The notes beneath the pieces were generated by a model, which worked only from the letters and a program-made list of their open reading frames with translations, had not been told where the DNA came from and did not search any database. Of a stretch of DNA of 64,000 nucleotides, positions 36,878 through 47,197 are shown piece by piece. The translations under genes were made by a program, and so were the position numbers. Position 1 is the stretch's first letter, and every line of letters begins with the position of its first letter. Source of the stretch: Physcomitrium patens (lineage: Eukaryota > Streptophyta > Bryopsida > Funariales > Funariaceae); NCBI RefSeq assembly GCF_000002425.4, contig NC_037260.1:16524563-16588562 (forward strand), read 5' to 3'.

Positions 36878-37115
36878 CTATATAATATAATAAAAGCCAT
36901 ATTATTCGATTTTAGTTGGTTACAAAATGTGATTTGATTACTACTTTGAGATAGTTAGTTTAAATGGGCTATTATTGAGGTTGATTTTATGTTGATAATA
37001 ATTTTTATATATTTAGAGCCACCTTTATTAGACATTGGTGATTCTTGAAATCTTATTTTTTTTTTTTTATTTGATGTTTAGGTAATATACTAACCAAAAC
37101 TTATTAGAAAAAAGA
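36790..37115 (+). repeat. Dispersed repeat, copy 2 (partner 24905-25231)
   Basis: Same landmarks as the partner, with an expanded (AT)n tract near its start. Confidence 0.6.
36841..36874 (+). repeat. (AT)n microsatellite
   Basis: About 17 perfect AT dinucleotides. Confidence 0.95.
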
Positions 37116-38217
37116 TTATAGAAGGATTTTTGTGTAAAAAAGAATAATTAGGCCAACCATATGAATGAACAAAAATGGATGATAAAAATCTCTATTCTTA
37201 TTGGCCAAAATTCATATCCAATAGACTTTAAGGAGGCTACCTGAGGCCTTATCAGAAATAAGAGTTAATCTTTTGGAGAAATTTGAACTTAGGATTCTTA
37301 GATCAAGAAGTTTAGATTTTTGACTATGATTTTAATGAATATTTTGAGTTATTTAGAGTCTTCATGAAAGAGATATAGGTGATTAAAGTTAAGGTATTGA
37401 TTTTGTACATGGTATCACTCTTTTGGACATAATATATGCATTTTTTTCTATTACTCTTTCTTGATCACTTTCTTCAAATGTGGCCATAAATCTTTATAAG
37501 AAAGAATTCAAATCATAAAAGATTCATAAATTCTTTTCCATCAAAGATGTAAACCAAAAAAGAGTACTTCTAGATAGAAGAGTGCTTATGAATCCAACTT
37601 GAGTTAATCCATCAAGATATTTGAAGTGATGCAATCTTAAATAAATCTTAATTTGTTGAAAATATCTTTAAAATTTTGATTTTATTCCATAAACTTCTTA
37701 TGCATAGTAATCCTTATTCTCATTGTACTTATAGAAATAAAATTTTCTAAATTCACTTGTTAAGTTAATCTACTTGCTTCTTTCAATTATTCAATTTCTT
37801 GACATAGATTCTACACTTTTTTTATAGGCTTAAGATTAGTGTTTTCTTAGTTGGCAGTGGTGATGCATGAAAATTCTATCTAAAAAATATTGACAAGTTT
37901 ATAAAAATCAGCAATAGTTGCAAATCTATTCTTACTTTTGCCAAGTATAACATCTATTATTTTTCCTTCCATTTCAAATAACTTGAAAAATCCACAACTC
38001 AAATTAGAAGAGGATAATCTATAACCTCTAATATCAAATGAAAATTTCCACAAAGAAGACTAATCCACTCTTTTTTATAAAAAAATTAGTATTAGAAAAC
38101 TAAACAATTTATTTAAAGGTAGATAATCCGCAACCTTCAAAACACAACAATAGAAGTAGAAAAATTAACTAACTTCAAAAATAAGACAAAAATAATGAAT
38201 TAAAACTCTTATCAAAT
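37116..38217. other. AT-rich stretch, nothing recognised
   Basis: No domain, tandem repeat or clear second copy was seen. Confidence 0.5.
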
Positions 38218-38735
38218 TATCAAGAATATAAACCTCAAAAAATTAAAATATCAATATAATTTTGTGTCACTTGAAAAGACTTGGAAAATCACTCAAAAAT
38301 AATATAGTAGTAAATTAGAATGGCTATTATCAAAGACAAGAAGATTAAGAAGTCTTAAAATAAGACTAAGAATTAAAAAGGCATTGACAAGAGTGAAGAA
38401 GGCTTCACTCTTGCCTCTATATATACTCTTAACTAGAAGCTATGTGGCAATTTTCAATAGAACCTTCTAAATGTATTGACTTTGCAAAACATGTATCTTA
38501 ATTTACAAGATAAGTTTTTTGTATGTATGCTGCATAGTTAACTTATTGCACAAGCTACCAACATGTAATTGACTTGTTGACCAAGTTTCTAACTTATTAA
38601 TCCACTACAAATACATGTAAAATCAAAGAAATGTTTATAAAGTTCCTTTAAAAAATATTATGAAATAAATTTACTTTTACTTATTTTTCTTTAATCATAT
38701 AGATAAATATTACAATCTATATGTATGTCTACGAT
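38218..38735 (-). mobile_element. Near-complete chromovirus solo LTR, minus strand
   Basis: Runs from TATCAAGAATA to GTATGTCTACGATA, the diverged reverse-complement ends of the TGTCA...TGACA LTR. Internal landmarks include TTAGAATGGCTATTATC, CAAGAGTGAAGAAGGC and TTCACTCTTG. No target duplication is visible (CAAAT against GTAAG). It is older than the LTRs of chromovirus 1. Confidence 0.7.
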
Positions 38736-38946
38736 AGTAAGTTATTTGAAGGTAGAATCTAGTCAATTCCATTGACATCCAAGTTTAGATTAGAATTTCT
38801 TTTACATAAATTTATAGCTAATAATAAAATAATCACATTGTTATATAATAATAAGACTATATAGTAAAAAAATGAAAACATGGATGTTGTTATAGAAGAA
38901 CATAATAGAAAGATGTAGTAGAAAAATAAGAATAAATAATAAGAAT

Positions 38947-38951
38947 ATAAT
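38947..38951. repeat. Left target-site duplication ATAAT of chromovirus 1
   Basis: ATAAT abuts the TGTCA start of the 5' LTR. The identical ATAAT at 53737-53741 abuts the TGACA end of the 3' LTR. Confidence 0.9.
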
Positions 38952-39294
38952 TGTCACGGACATACTCATATAAGCTAGTAATTACATATACAAATAGGTG
39001 GAAGTAAGTAAAAATAGGTAAAAGAAAGTAATTCTATAGTATTTAATATGGAAGCTTCCTAAAAGCTTCATAGATGCTACTTTGACTTCATAGGTATCTT
39101 TAATTGATTTTTTGGATTAGAAACATGGTCAACAAGTTGGCCATGTGCCACACATATTGTTAGCTTGAAGATCAAGCTAACTATGTAGCCCACACATAGA
39201 AAAACTTGCCTTATAAGTCAAGGCATGTGTCCTACAAAGTCAACACATATTGGAGGTCCTATAGAACGTCACCACGTAGTTCCTAGTTAAATAG

Positions 39295-39304
39295 TATATA
39301 TAGA
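39295..39304 (+). promoter_or_regulatory. TATA box of the chromovirus LTR
   Basis: TATATATAGA, conserved in all four LTRs of chromoviruses 1 and 2 (for example 53521-53530) and followed at once by the conserved palindrome. Confidence 0.6.
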
Positions 39305-39334
39305 GACAAGAGTGAAGCCTTCTTCACTCTTGTC
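39305..39334 (+). promoter_or_regulatory. Perfect LTR palindrome at the expected RNA start
   Basis: GACAAGAGTGAAG - CCTT - CTTCACTCTTGTC. It is identical in the 3' LTR (53531-53560), has one mismatch in LTR 3 of chromovirus 2 and three changes in LTR 4. At the start of R it could form a stem-loop in element RNA, or bind a dimeric factor as DNA. Confidence 0.7.
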
Positions 39335-39533
39335 AACTCTTTTCTTACTTCTAGTCTAGTTTCAAGGGTTTCTAGTTTTCTTGTCTTTTGCCAATAGCCA
39401 TTCCAATTTCTCTTTCAATATATATACTTGTTTATTTATATTTTGTTACCTTTCTTTGAGTAAAGGCTCACTTGTCTGAATTTCTTTTTATCGAGTTCTT
39501 GTCCTTGATAGATTGATAAGAATATACCTACAA

Positions 39534-39541
39534 TATCAGAG
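39534..39541 (+). other. Possible primer-binding-site remnant of chromovirus 1
   Basis: TATCAGAG (followed by TTTTG) recalls the common plant TGGTATCAGAGC site for initiator tRNA-Met. It lies 23 bp after the LTR end instead of next to it, and the TGG is changed. Chromovirus 2 has the same arrangement (about 54539). Confidence 0.35.
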
Positions 39542-39722
39542 TTTTGCTTAATTTTAATTAAGAGTGGATTATCTCTTTTTCTTGATAAGATATAAGTATA
39601 TTAGAAGTTACGGATTACCCTTTTCTAAACTGATATTGTCCTTAGTATTTTCTTTGTTCTCAAGTCCTCTCTTCTATTTGTCTTAAGTGATATTAGACAT
39701 CTTCTCTTTTCTAAGTGTTATC

Positions 39723-40646
39723 ATAGCAAAACTTCTTGAAATGAAGAGTGCAATGGCATAAATGTAAGAGCAATTGAGAGAAATAATGCTTGCGATGCAT
39801 CAACTCAATTTACCACCATAAGGAGCAACAAGATTGGCAGGAAGTGAAGATATAGAAATGGTTGGAGCTGCTTCAACATCTGCACCAAATCATATCCTTT
39901 CTCCTATGGTAGAACGCCCTTCCAGTGTTAGAGAACCAAGAATTGCCCTACCCGAGAAGTTTGATGGCACCAGATCCAAGTTTTGAGGATTTATCAATCA
40001 AGTATAACTTGTGATTGAACTTCAATCCCAAAGCTATTTAATTCCAGGATCGCAAGTTAGATTCATTGGTATGCTTCTTTCAGGTTTAGCACTATCGTGG
40101 TTTTTATCTCTTCTTGAATGACGAGATCCAATATTAGATAATCTAGAGGCTTTTTTGGTAGAGTTTCGATCCATGTATGGAGAACATGATACAATTTGTG
40201 TTGCAACCAATAAGATCCATATTTTACGGCAAGGTAATCGATTAGTAACATTGTATACTTCACAATTTTGACAACTTATAACTGATATCAAGTGGGATGA
40301 TGCTACACTTATTAACCAATTTCTCTACGGATTACAATATGAGTTAAAAAAATTAATGCTCAGCTTACATGATCCTCAAACATTGAGTCAAGCAATTGAC
40401 TTTGCTGTGAAGTGCGACAATTACCTTTTTGAATTTCGATCTGAGAAACAACCTCAACGTTACTATAATTCAATGGCAACACCAACACCTCTTCAACACA
40501 TACATTCAGAAGTAGAGGATATGCAAATTGATGCAGTACATTTCAAACCTCTTACTGAGCAAGAAAATACTCATTGTCGTCAAGAAGGATTATGTTTATA
40601 TTGTGGAAAATCAAAGCACACTGCTCAACATTATCCAAAGAAATGA
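39723..40646 (+). pseudogene. gag of chromovirus 1
   Basis: The start codon is ATA (39723-39725) where chromovirus 2 has ATG, a G-to-A change. The frame then reads through EKFDGTRSKF, then GFINQVQLVIELQSQSYLIPG, LALSWFLSLLE and SLHDPQTLSQAIDFAVKCDN, the usual capsid layout of Tcn1-like and fungal chromoviruses. The zinc knuckle CLYCGKSKHTAQHY (about 40594-40635) has its last Cys as Tyr. Stops include 40118 (TGA where the second copy has CGA) and 40644-40646 (TGA for CGA). Gag would form the particle and bind RNA. Confidence 0.85.
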
Positions 40647-40719
40647 CATAATCACAAAATGAGGAGTATGGCTATGAAAGAAGATAATATGTCGAAAAAC
40701 GAGTTTCTCCAGCTACGAT

Positions 40720-41350
40720 AGGGACTGTGCGGCTGAAACCTTGCACAACATCTAGTAAAGGTCCTATTCTCTCCTGAGAGCCCTCTCCTTGTTTTACATT
40801 AAATATTATTTTAGGACCTAAATATTACAAAGTCTCTGCCTTGTTAGATTCAGGAGACTCGGCGTGTTTCTTAGATGAAGAATTTACTAAAAGACATAGC
40901 ATATCTTTAGTAAAGAAAACTAAACCTGTTCATGTAGAAGTCATAGATGGTCGTCCATTGTCTTCTGGAGATATTACTCACAAAATCCTTCCTATAGAAG
41001 TAATAATCAATGGTCATAATAGCTTTGTAGTATTTAATATCATTAGATCTCCCTCTAATCCAGTCATTTTAGATTTATCATGGTTAGAAAAATACAACCT
41101 TCAAATAGATTAGATTTTCCGAACTCTTAATTTTTCTAAAAGTATAACTAATAGTGTAATTAATCAAGTAGAGAGTTATAAGTTTAGTTCAATTAAACTT
41201 GTATATATAGGTGCAAAAGCTTTTTTGCATGCTACTATGAAAGAATCACCATATATTATTTATGCCACACGTGTTTCTACTGGTAGAAAGACTTCAAGTG
41301 GCATTCCAAACCAATATCAAGAATTTCAAGATGTATTCGAAAAAAAGAAT
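40720..41350 (+). pseudogene. Protease of chromovirus 1, cut by the nested element
   Basis: LLDSGDSACFLDEEFTKRHS (about 40838-40897) contains the DSG active site. FNIIRSPSNPVILDLSWLEK (about 41033-41092) matches the flap-to-end segment with the conserved I/V-L-G-x-x-W-L (Gly replaced by Asp). The frame runs on towards RT, where the nested element begins at 41355. The protease would process Gag-Pol. Confidence 0.8.
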
Positions 41351-41354
41351 GTGG
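41351..41354. repeat. Left target-site duplication GTGG of the nested element
   Basis: GTGG before the LTR, GCGG (49757-49760) after it, one C-to-T change at a CpG. Chromovirus 2 has GCAG at the matching, uninterrupted position (about 56365-56368). Confidence 0.75.
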
Positions 41355-42556
41355 TGTCGTATTACATGCTTTCTTGCTCGAGAACGCATCGAGCGTCTGG
41401 CTGTAGAAGGTAGTATGGAGATTTGCCAATATTCAAGCAGTTTATCGGTTATTTTTGCTGTTGGAATATAAATAATTATAAGAATATACTATAAATCTAT
41501 ACGGATGTCCTTCGACTGCTCACCAAAATCCTTTTTGTCCCAGCTGGTAGGTCTCTAGACGTTACAAAGAACCCCGAACAATCCAAACTGCTAATCTTCG
41601 ATACCGCTTTATACTCACGATCTTATATCCACTGACTGTCTCGTTAGATTAATCCAATAAATTTCATTCACTCCGCATACTCAATCCTATAGATACCCTT
41701 TTAATTCTTCATCACAGACGTAACTTTGATTTCACAAAACAGTCAAGAGTAATCACACACACTTCATTAAAATCTCGATTCACCAGTACAACACTAACTT
41801 CAACAACGATTGCCTTAGTCTTTCGAAAACCCTATGAAAAAAAAAACTTCAATTCCCTGTCTTTTTTTCCCTTCTTGAAGCATGAAGCTAGCTCTCCGAT
41901 CCTTCTTTAAAAAAACTTCTTCTCTTCCCTCCCATTTCTTAATCTATCCTCCCCTTTAACCCTAATTCTCCCCTCTTTCAAACCCTAGCCTCTGAGTTTC
42001 TTCAATTTTCCGTCTTGGATCCAGAATTGGCTCCAGTCGTTAGAGCTTTCTCCTCCATTTTTACCTTTAAGAGATCCTTTTATCGAAAGGACGTTCTCGG
42101 AATGGCACAAAGGACGAAACAGCATGAAACGGAATCGAAACCCCGTAATCGGGACCACATTGAGTCGCCCGATCAATTCAGGTCTCATATTGGCTAAGAG
42201 GCCCATAATAAGACCTGGATGTTTCCGTAATTGGATCAAATTGGTCCTTCACATCAGATTTGCTAAGAGGCCCGTAGTAAGACCTGGATTGGATGTCTTG
42301 AAATTGGATCCAATTGGCTCTTCGAACTAGGCTCACTTGTCGTTGAATTGGTCCTTTCGTTTTTTATTGACTCCCATTATTGGAATTGAACGGAGCATTT
42401 CAGTATGTGCTGGCTGACTGTAACGGGGTGACTGAACTTGGCCTCTCAGTATTTGCACTAGAGTTGGTCGTTGCTCCCAATATTCGAGGTAACTGAACAT
42501 TAATAAAAGTCTTCTTTCTTTATATTTTCACAGTATACTCATGTTACGACATGACA
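41355..42556 (-). repeat. 3' LTR of the nested element
   Basis: 1202 bp. Identical to the 5' LTR over 41355-42034 (R/U5 side), then 39 substitutions and no indels over 42035-42556 (U3 side). It ends ATGACA where the other LTR has ACGACA. Confidence 0.95.
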
Positions 42557-42568
42557 TCCACCCTCTCT
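42557..42568 (-). other. Polypurine tract of the nested element
   Basis: Minus-strand AGAGAGGGTGGA directly before the 3' LTR start, the plus-strand DNA priming site. Confidence 0.75.
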
Positions 42569-42632
42569 GAACCTGTGCATCCTCCGGTATGCACCAATTT
42601 ATCCAATTGCTGTTTGATTTAGAATATATTCT

Positions 42633-43868
42633 CTATGTCTTTGTCCAGTTTGTCTTCGTCACCTTCATTATCCAAATCACTTTCAATCTCCTGTTGCGGA
42701 ATTCTTCATTAAGGTCTTCCATATTCATCTCCAAGTGTCTTCGTTTAAATATTTTTACTCGCTTCCCTGCAATTGATATTTTCAATTTTGTACCATCTAA
42801 CTCCCGTAATGAGTAAGTCGCATTATCATGAACAGTTGTTACTACATATGGTCTAAACCAACGTTTTGAAAATTTCCGCAAAGTACTATGTTGATTATCC
42901 AGACTATTATCATAAACAAGTATCTAGTCACCTTCCTCGATTGCTTGTGGTCTCAATCGATGTTGCTTATTGAATCGCGCCTTGTTTTGTAACCTTGCTC
43001 TTTTTAACCTTCCCAATGATATCTGGACATCTTCCGTTCTTTGCTCCAATTGTCAAATCCTAATAGCCAGAAGTTCTTCTCTTGTCAATCCATCTTCCCA
43101 TAGTAGCATACTCCAAGTAAGTACCCTTTCTTCAATCGGCATAATTGGTTTTTGACCTGTCATAAGTTCTACTGGCATATATCCTGTCACCGAGCTATGT
43201 ATTGTTCGATCAGCCCATAATGCAAATGACAAAAGCCGTGGCGAGTCTTTAACTTTCCCATTACAAGCTTTAACCAATGCTTTCACAATCGGTGGGTGAC
43301 CACGTTTGCTTTTTGCATTCCCTTCTGGATTATAAGCAGTAGTCAGTGATAGTTTAACTTCATATCTTTCAAAGAACTTACGAGCTTCTTGTGCATTTAA
43401 TTCTCCACGATCTGCAGTGATTTTTCTTACGCATCCGTAGTAGCAAATGACATCTTCAAGCAAAAACCTACAAATCCCCTCTGTAGATTTTGTCCTCAAT
43501 GCTCTTCCTTCTACTTGATTTGATAAATCTTCACTTCCTTCTACTTGATTTGATAAATCTAAAATCAAATATCTCATCTGCCATAACCCAACTGGCATAA
43601 TAATCAAATCAAAAACCCATTTAGAATGAATAGCCAGAGGATACGTAGGATGAAGACCATCTCGATGTCGGATATTAGAATACGATTGACAGATTTCACA
43701 TGACTCTACAAATGAGAGCACATCTCGATACATATTTTTCCACCAATATCGTTCCTTGAGTTTAGCAAAAGTAGCCCAGATTCCTCTATGCCCTGCCCAT
43801 AAACTATCATGAAACTCCTTTAATAATTTTAGTTTCTCTTCCTTTTTGCCTATCACTCGTTGTGGCAT
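42633..43868 (-). pseudogene. Integrase of the nested element
   Basis: In the same frame as RT-RNase H, broken by stops near 43053 (TGA) and 42930 (TAG). GHRGIWATFAKLKERYWW and ESCEICQ (43690-43810) form the HHCC finger. FDLIIMPVG (about 43590) is the first Asp region. KITADRGELNAQEARKFF (about 43380-43430) carries the second Asp, and AYNPEGNAKSKRGHPP carries a Lys where the catalytic Glu is expected. A duplicated segment, DLSNQVEG twice (43505-43555), comes from a 33-bp tandem duplication. The C-terminal FSKRWFRPYVV (42835-42875) is a GPY/F-like module with Gly replaced by Arg. It is probably inactive. Confidence 0.85.
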
Positions 43869-43940
43869 CCCAATTCCTTTCTTCGGTCTCTTCCATAAGA
43901 ATCCATCTCGAAGTAAAAATCCATATGCTTTTTTTCTTAT

Positions 43941-46031
43941 TTATTTGAATTTTTCTGTAGACCAATTCTCCTGCATAGTCAAGGTATTCAAATAATGACC
44001 AATATCCAATAATTCTCCTTCATAAGATTCTTCAAGAAATAGCTTGTCTTCTTTGTTGAGATTTGATATTGAATAGAATTTCAATCTGACGTCATCAATG
44101 TCTTCAACCATTTTGTCCTCCCTCTTGTATCTTGCTCGAGATAGCATGTTTGCTACTAAATTGTCCTTCCCAGTAACATGCTTAAATTCTGGATTTAGTG
44201 ACTTAATATAAGCAATCCATCTCAACATTACAATATTTGGCATTAAACAGTTAGTAATCATTCCAAGCAATGGCAAGCAATCTGTTTCAATTACTACTAC
44301 TGCCCCAATCAAATAATCTTTTTCAGCTTTCATAGTCGAAACAACTTCCCAAAGTTCTCTTTTGACTTGCGAATATGCACGCTGACGAATACTTAAAACT
44401 TTAGATCCAAATCGAACTGCAAATCTATTTCCACTAGAATCATCTTGACCCACAGCCCATCCAACGGCAATTGGACTAGCGTCCACAATAAGAATCAATG
44501 GTCTATTGCACTTATAATCAACCTTTTTCAATATTGGAGGTGACATCAATAATTTCTTTAATCTTTGTATTGCCTGAATATGCCTTTTTTTCCATTTAAA
44601 TCGGTAACCCTTGCGTAACAGTTCATATAATAGATCTGCTATGTGAGCACAATGAGGGATCCAGATTCGATTAAATACACATGCACCTAAAAACCTGCGA
44701 ACCTCAGTTAAAGAATCACAATCCTCTTTCATCCTTCTGATTGCATCAATTTTAGTCGGATCTGGTTTTCTTTCGTAAGATCCACATAAATGTCCAACAA
44801 TCACAACCTCTCGTACTCCAAATACGAACTTCATACCCGATAATGTAAGATGAACTTCTCCAAGTCGAGTTAAAATCTTTTCACAATCTTGTATATGATC
44901 AACAACATATTTGCGACATCCCCTCTTATCTAAAGTTTCATCCTTGTCTCCTTCTCTGCACCTTTTTATAGGAACATCATCTAGAAAAGGCATAGTCTTT
45001 TTCGGAATAAAATCTTTCAATACCTTATTCATCCCATTCATCATATGCGCAACTAAGTTGGTCGCGCCTTGAGGAAGAGTGCACATTCTAACCAATCCAA
45101 GTGGTGTCCTCATTGTTGTCATATCTCTACTTCCTTTGTCAAGTTGAAATTGATCATAACCTGAATACAAGTCACCCATTGAATAGATCGCCCTTCCAGC
45201 AAACGCCTCAGCAAATTCATCCACAATAGGTCCAATTCTTGCATTCCTGACAGTTACAGCATTCACCGGCTGCATATCTTGAATAAACCGCAGTGACCCA
45301 TTCTTCTTAGGTACCATAAACCATCGACTAGAATACGGCGCAAATGAAGGTTCTAATATTTTCATCTTTATCTTTTCTTTTAATAGTTCTACCAATTTAG
45401 GTAAATGTGCCCTCAGTACTGGAATCGGTCTTAGATTCCAACGTACATGCGATACAGTGAAAATAACCATAGGTGTTATAATATTCGGATCCACACACCC
45501 AATTTCATGAGATTCGAAGGTAAACGATCTCCCTTGTTTAGCCAACATCTTTTTGAAGCAAGTAATTTCCTCTGGCAATAAAGAACCATCAGAACCAATC
45601 TTCAATTCTTCAAAAGTTTCTTTAGTAAACTGATGTCCAATATTCATTGGATCTCTTAAACTTGCTTCTTTTGATGCTTCTCCCATTTGTTCTTTAGAAT
45701 CTTCTGGTAATGGTCCGACAACAGGCTTTACCTTCTTATCTGTCGTTTTATATCTCGTCTCTACAGTGACTTCTGGTCCTTGAAAAGATTCAAGTATGGT
45801 ATAAACTTGTCTTGAATGAATCTCAAGAATCTTATCATTATCTCCTAACCCAATAGATGTAATCAATTCCAATGAATCTTCTAGTCCATTTTTTTCATAA
45901 ACACCTAAAATCCTCTCATCATCTTGCAATATACCTAACTTGCGTAATTGTCCTTCAATATCATATAATCTTTTTCTTTCTTTTCTTTTAAAATCATTAA
46001 TTTTCTTATACATAATATTCCCATTCTCCAA
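43941..46031 (-). CDS. Reverse transcriptase-RNase H of the nested element, 696-codon open frame
   Basis: The N-terminal 150 residues are a charged linker. RT follows: LEPSFAPYSSRWFMVPKKNG, RFIQDMQPVNAVTVRNA, SGYDQFQLD, RTPLGLVRMCTLPQGATN (the usual PFGLxNAPxxFQ block in this lineage) and the catalytic FLDD (MPFLDDVPIK, about 44970-44990). RNase H has LILIVDASPIAVGWAVGQ (Asp), QVKRELWEVVS (Glu) and VVIETDCLPLLGM (Asp), ending KDNLVANMLSRARY. The lineage differs from both element A and the chromoviruses. The frame is open, but integrase downstream is broken. The true N-terminus may be upstream as part of Gag-Pol. Confidence 0.93.
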   Translation of the reverse strand: MENGNIMYKKINDFKRKERKRLYDIEGQLRKLGILQDDERILGVYEKNGLEDSLELITSIGLGDNDKILEIHSRQVYTILESFQGPEVTVETRYKTTDKKVKPVVGPLPEDSKEQMGEASKEASLRDPMNIGHQFTKETFEELKIGSDGSLLPEEITCFKKMLAKQGRSFTFESHEIGCVDPNIITPMVIFTVSHVRWNLRPIPVLRAHLPKLVELLKEKIKMKILEPSFAPYSSRWFMVPKKNGSLRFIQDMQPVNAVTVRNARIGPIVDEFAEAFAGRAIYSMGDLYSGYDQFQLDKGSRDMTTMRTPLGLVRMCTLPQGATNLVAHMMNGMNKVLKDFIPKKTMPFLDDVPIKRCREGDKDETLDKRGCRKYVVDHIQDCEKILTRLGEVHLTLSGMKFVFGVREVVIVGHLCGSYERKPDPTKIDAIRRMKEDCDSLTEVRRFLGACVFNRIWIPHCAHIADLLYELLRKGYRFKWKKRHIQAIQRLKKLLMSPPILKKVDYKCNRPLILIVDASPIAVGWAVGQDDSSGNRFAVRFGSKVLSIRQRAYSQVKRELWEVVSTMKAEKDYLIGAVVVIETDCLPLLGMITNCLMPNIVMLRWIAYIKSLNPEFKHVTGKDNLVANMLSRARYKREDKMVEDIDDVRLKFYSISNLNKEDKLFLEESYEGELLDIGHYLNTLTMQENWSTEKFK

Positions 46032-46108
46032 AATATCAATAAAACTCGCATCAAAGGCACCTTCATCTCGCGAGAGTACCTCCTCTTTTGTACCTCCATA
46101 ATCTCGCT

Positions 46109-46777
46109 TTACAGTGGTACCTCCCCAAAATCCTTAAATCCTTCAACAATCTTTGGCAATGGTTTCTCCCTCAACCTATCTCGATTCCGTTCATTGTTAG
46201 GAGGTACTGTTAGAAATTGTACAGCTTTCCTCCCATCTTCGCTACGTACCCTTGCATAAGTAGAACCATCGTCAAGTATTTTTGTTTCCATCCGTGTTGT
46301 CGTAATATAAGGTTGTCCTAAAATCAACGGATAAGACGTTGTATCTTGAACAAAGAAATGTTGCTCCATCGCAACATCCCCAATCAAAATTTTGACATCT
46401 AGGCAAGCTCCATATAATTCGCCCCATGTGTTATTAGCTGCTCGTATTGTCCATCCATGTTCCATATCAATTGGCCATTTTTGCTTCTTATAAAGATCTT
46501 TAGACATGAGATTTATTTCAGAACCATGGTCGACTAAAGCAATAATTGGTTCTTGTATATCTCCTACTTTCACCAATACCTCAGTAGTTTCTTTTGCCCA
46601 ATGCTTTCGAGTATAATGGCTCAAAGTTTCCATTTCCTTGTCAATATAATCTTCGAAATGTACTCGTTGATTATACCTATTCTTTTCATTTGTTAATTGC
46701 TTGTAACCAATATCAACCTCTTCTTCATCTTTATATATTCTTGCATCAATAGCATGACTCATTCTAGTTTCGCTCAT
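46109..46777 (-). CDS. Aspartic protease domain of the nested element
   Basis: 222 open codons. The active-site segment reads ALVDHGSEINLMSKDLYKKQ with DHG in place of DSG (about 46510-46550). LIGDVAMEQHFFVQDTTSYP and LILGQPYITTTRME (about 46290-46330) follow as the flap and the conserved (I/V)LGxP(Y/F)(I/L) block. A TAA at 46109-46111 and a frame difference separate it from RT. Upstream, one in-frame TAA at 46781-46783 separates it from the linker. A Ser/Thr after the Asp is normally needed for full activity, so DHG suggests a weak or dead enzyme. Confidence 0.85.
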   Translation of the reverse strand: MSETRMSHAIDARIYKDEEEVDIGYKQLTNEKNRYNQRVHFEDYIDKEMETLSHYTRKHWAKETTEVLVKVGDIQEPIIALVDHGSEINLMSKDLYKKQKWPIDMEHGWTIRAANNTWGELYGACLDVKILIGDVAMEQHFFVQDTTSYPLILGQPYITTTRMETKILDDGSTYARVRSEDGRKAVQFLTVPPNNERNRDRLREKPLPKIVEGFKDFGEVPL

Positions 46778-46780
46778 TAA

Positions 46781-47017
46781 TTACCTCTTTCGCTTAATGC
46801 TATCAATGATAACATCATGAAACTCCTTCTTTGCAATTTCCAAGACTTCTTTCAATGTGAATTCCACCTTAGCGTTTAATATATGTTCTTCCAACACCCC
46901 TTTCAAATTTGTTGCCGCTTCAATGTCAGAAAGTAGCTTATAAGCAATTGATTTGCCCTTATCTTTTGTCTCCTTTGTTTTTTCTCCCAATGATGCTGAG
47001 TTATCCTTTACAGGCAA
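46781..47017 (-). pseudogene. Gag-pol linker of the nested element
   Basis: 78 codons in frame with the protease. KSIAYKLLSDIEAATNLKGV and KVEFTLKEVLEIAKKEFHDV (46800-46950) form a helical, charged stretch between the zinc knuckle and the protease. It ends at a single TAA (a CAA-to-TAA change would explain it). Confidence 0.7.
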
Positions 47018-47197
47018 TTCTTGTGAAGCTGCCTCCCGAGCCTTGTCTCCTCGAGTTTGTCTCTTAGAAGAATTTCCTTCTCTCGTATCATCAAAATTTC
47101 TTCATCTCTTTTCTTCCATCAAAGCTTTATGTTGGCTCTTAGTAATATATGCATGAACTAAAAGAGATTCAACAGGATCCTCCTAACCTGTTGCACC

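Larger units (their letters stand above)
38952..39510 (+). repeat. 5' LTR of chromovirus 1
   Basis: 559 bp from TGTCACGGACA to GTCCTTGATA. The terminal TGACA has become TGATA by a C-to-T change. TATATATAGA (39295-39304) is the probable TATA box. A perfect 13-bp inverted repeat with a 4-bp loop follows it at once (39305-39334), where transcription should start. It contains relatives of every chromovirus LTR fragment in the window. Confidence 0.92.

Noticed and set aside
38213-38740. Target-site duplication of the minus-strand solo LTR
   Set aside because: CAAAT and GTAAG do not match, and the LTR ends are themselves mutated.
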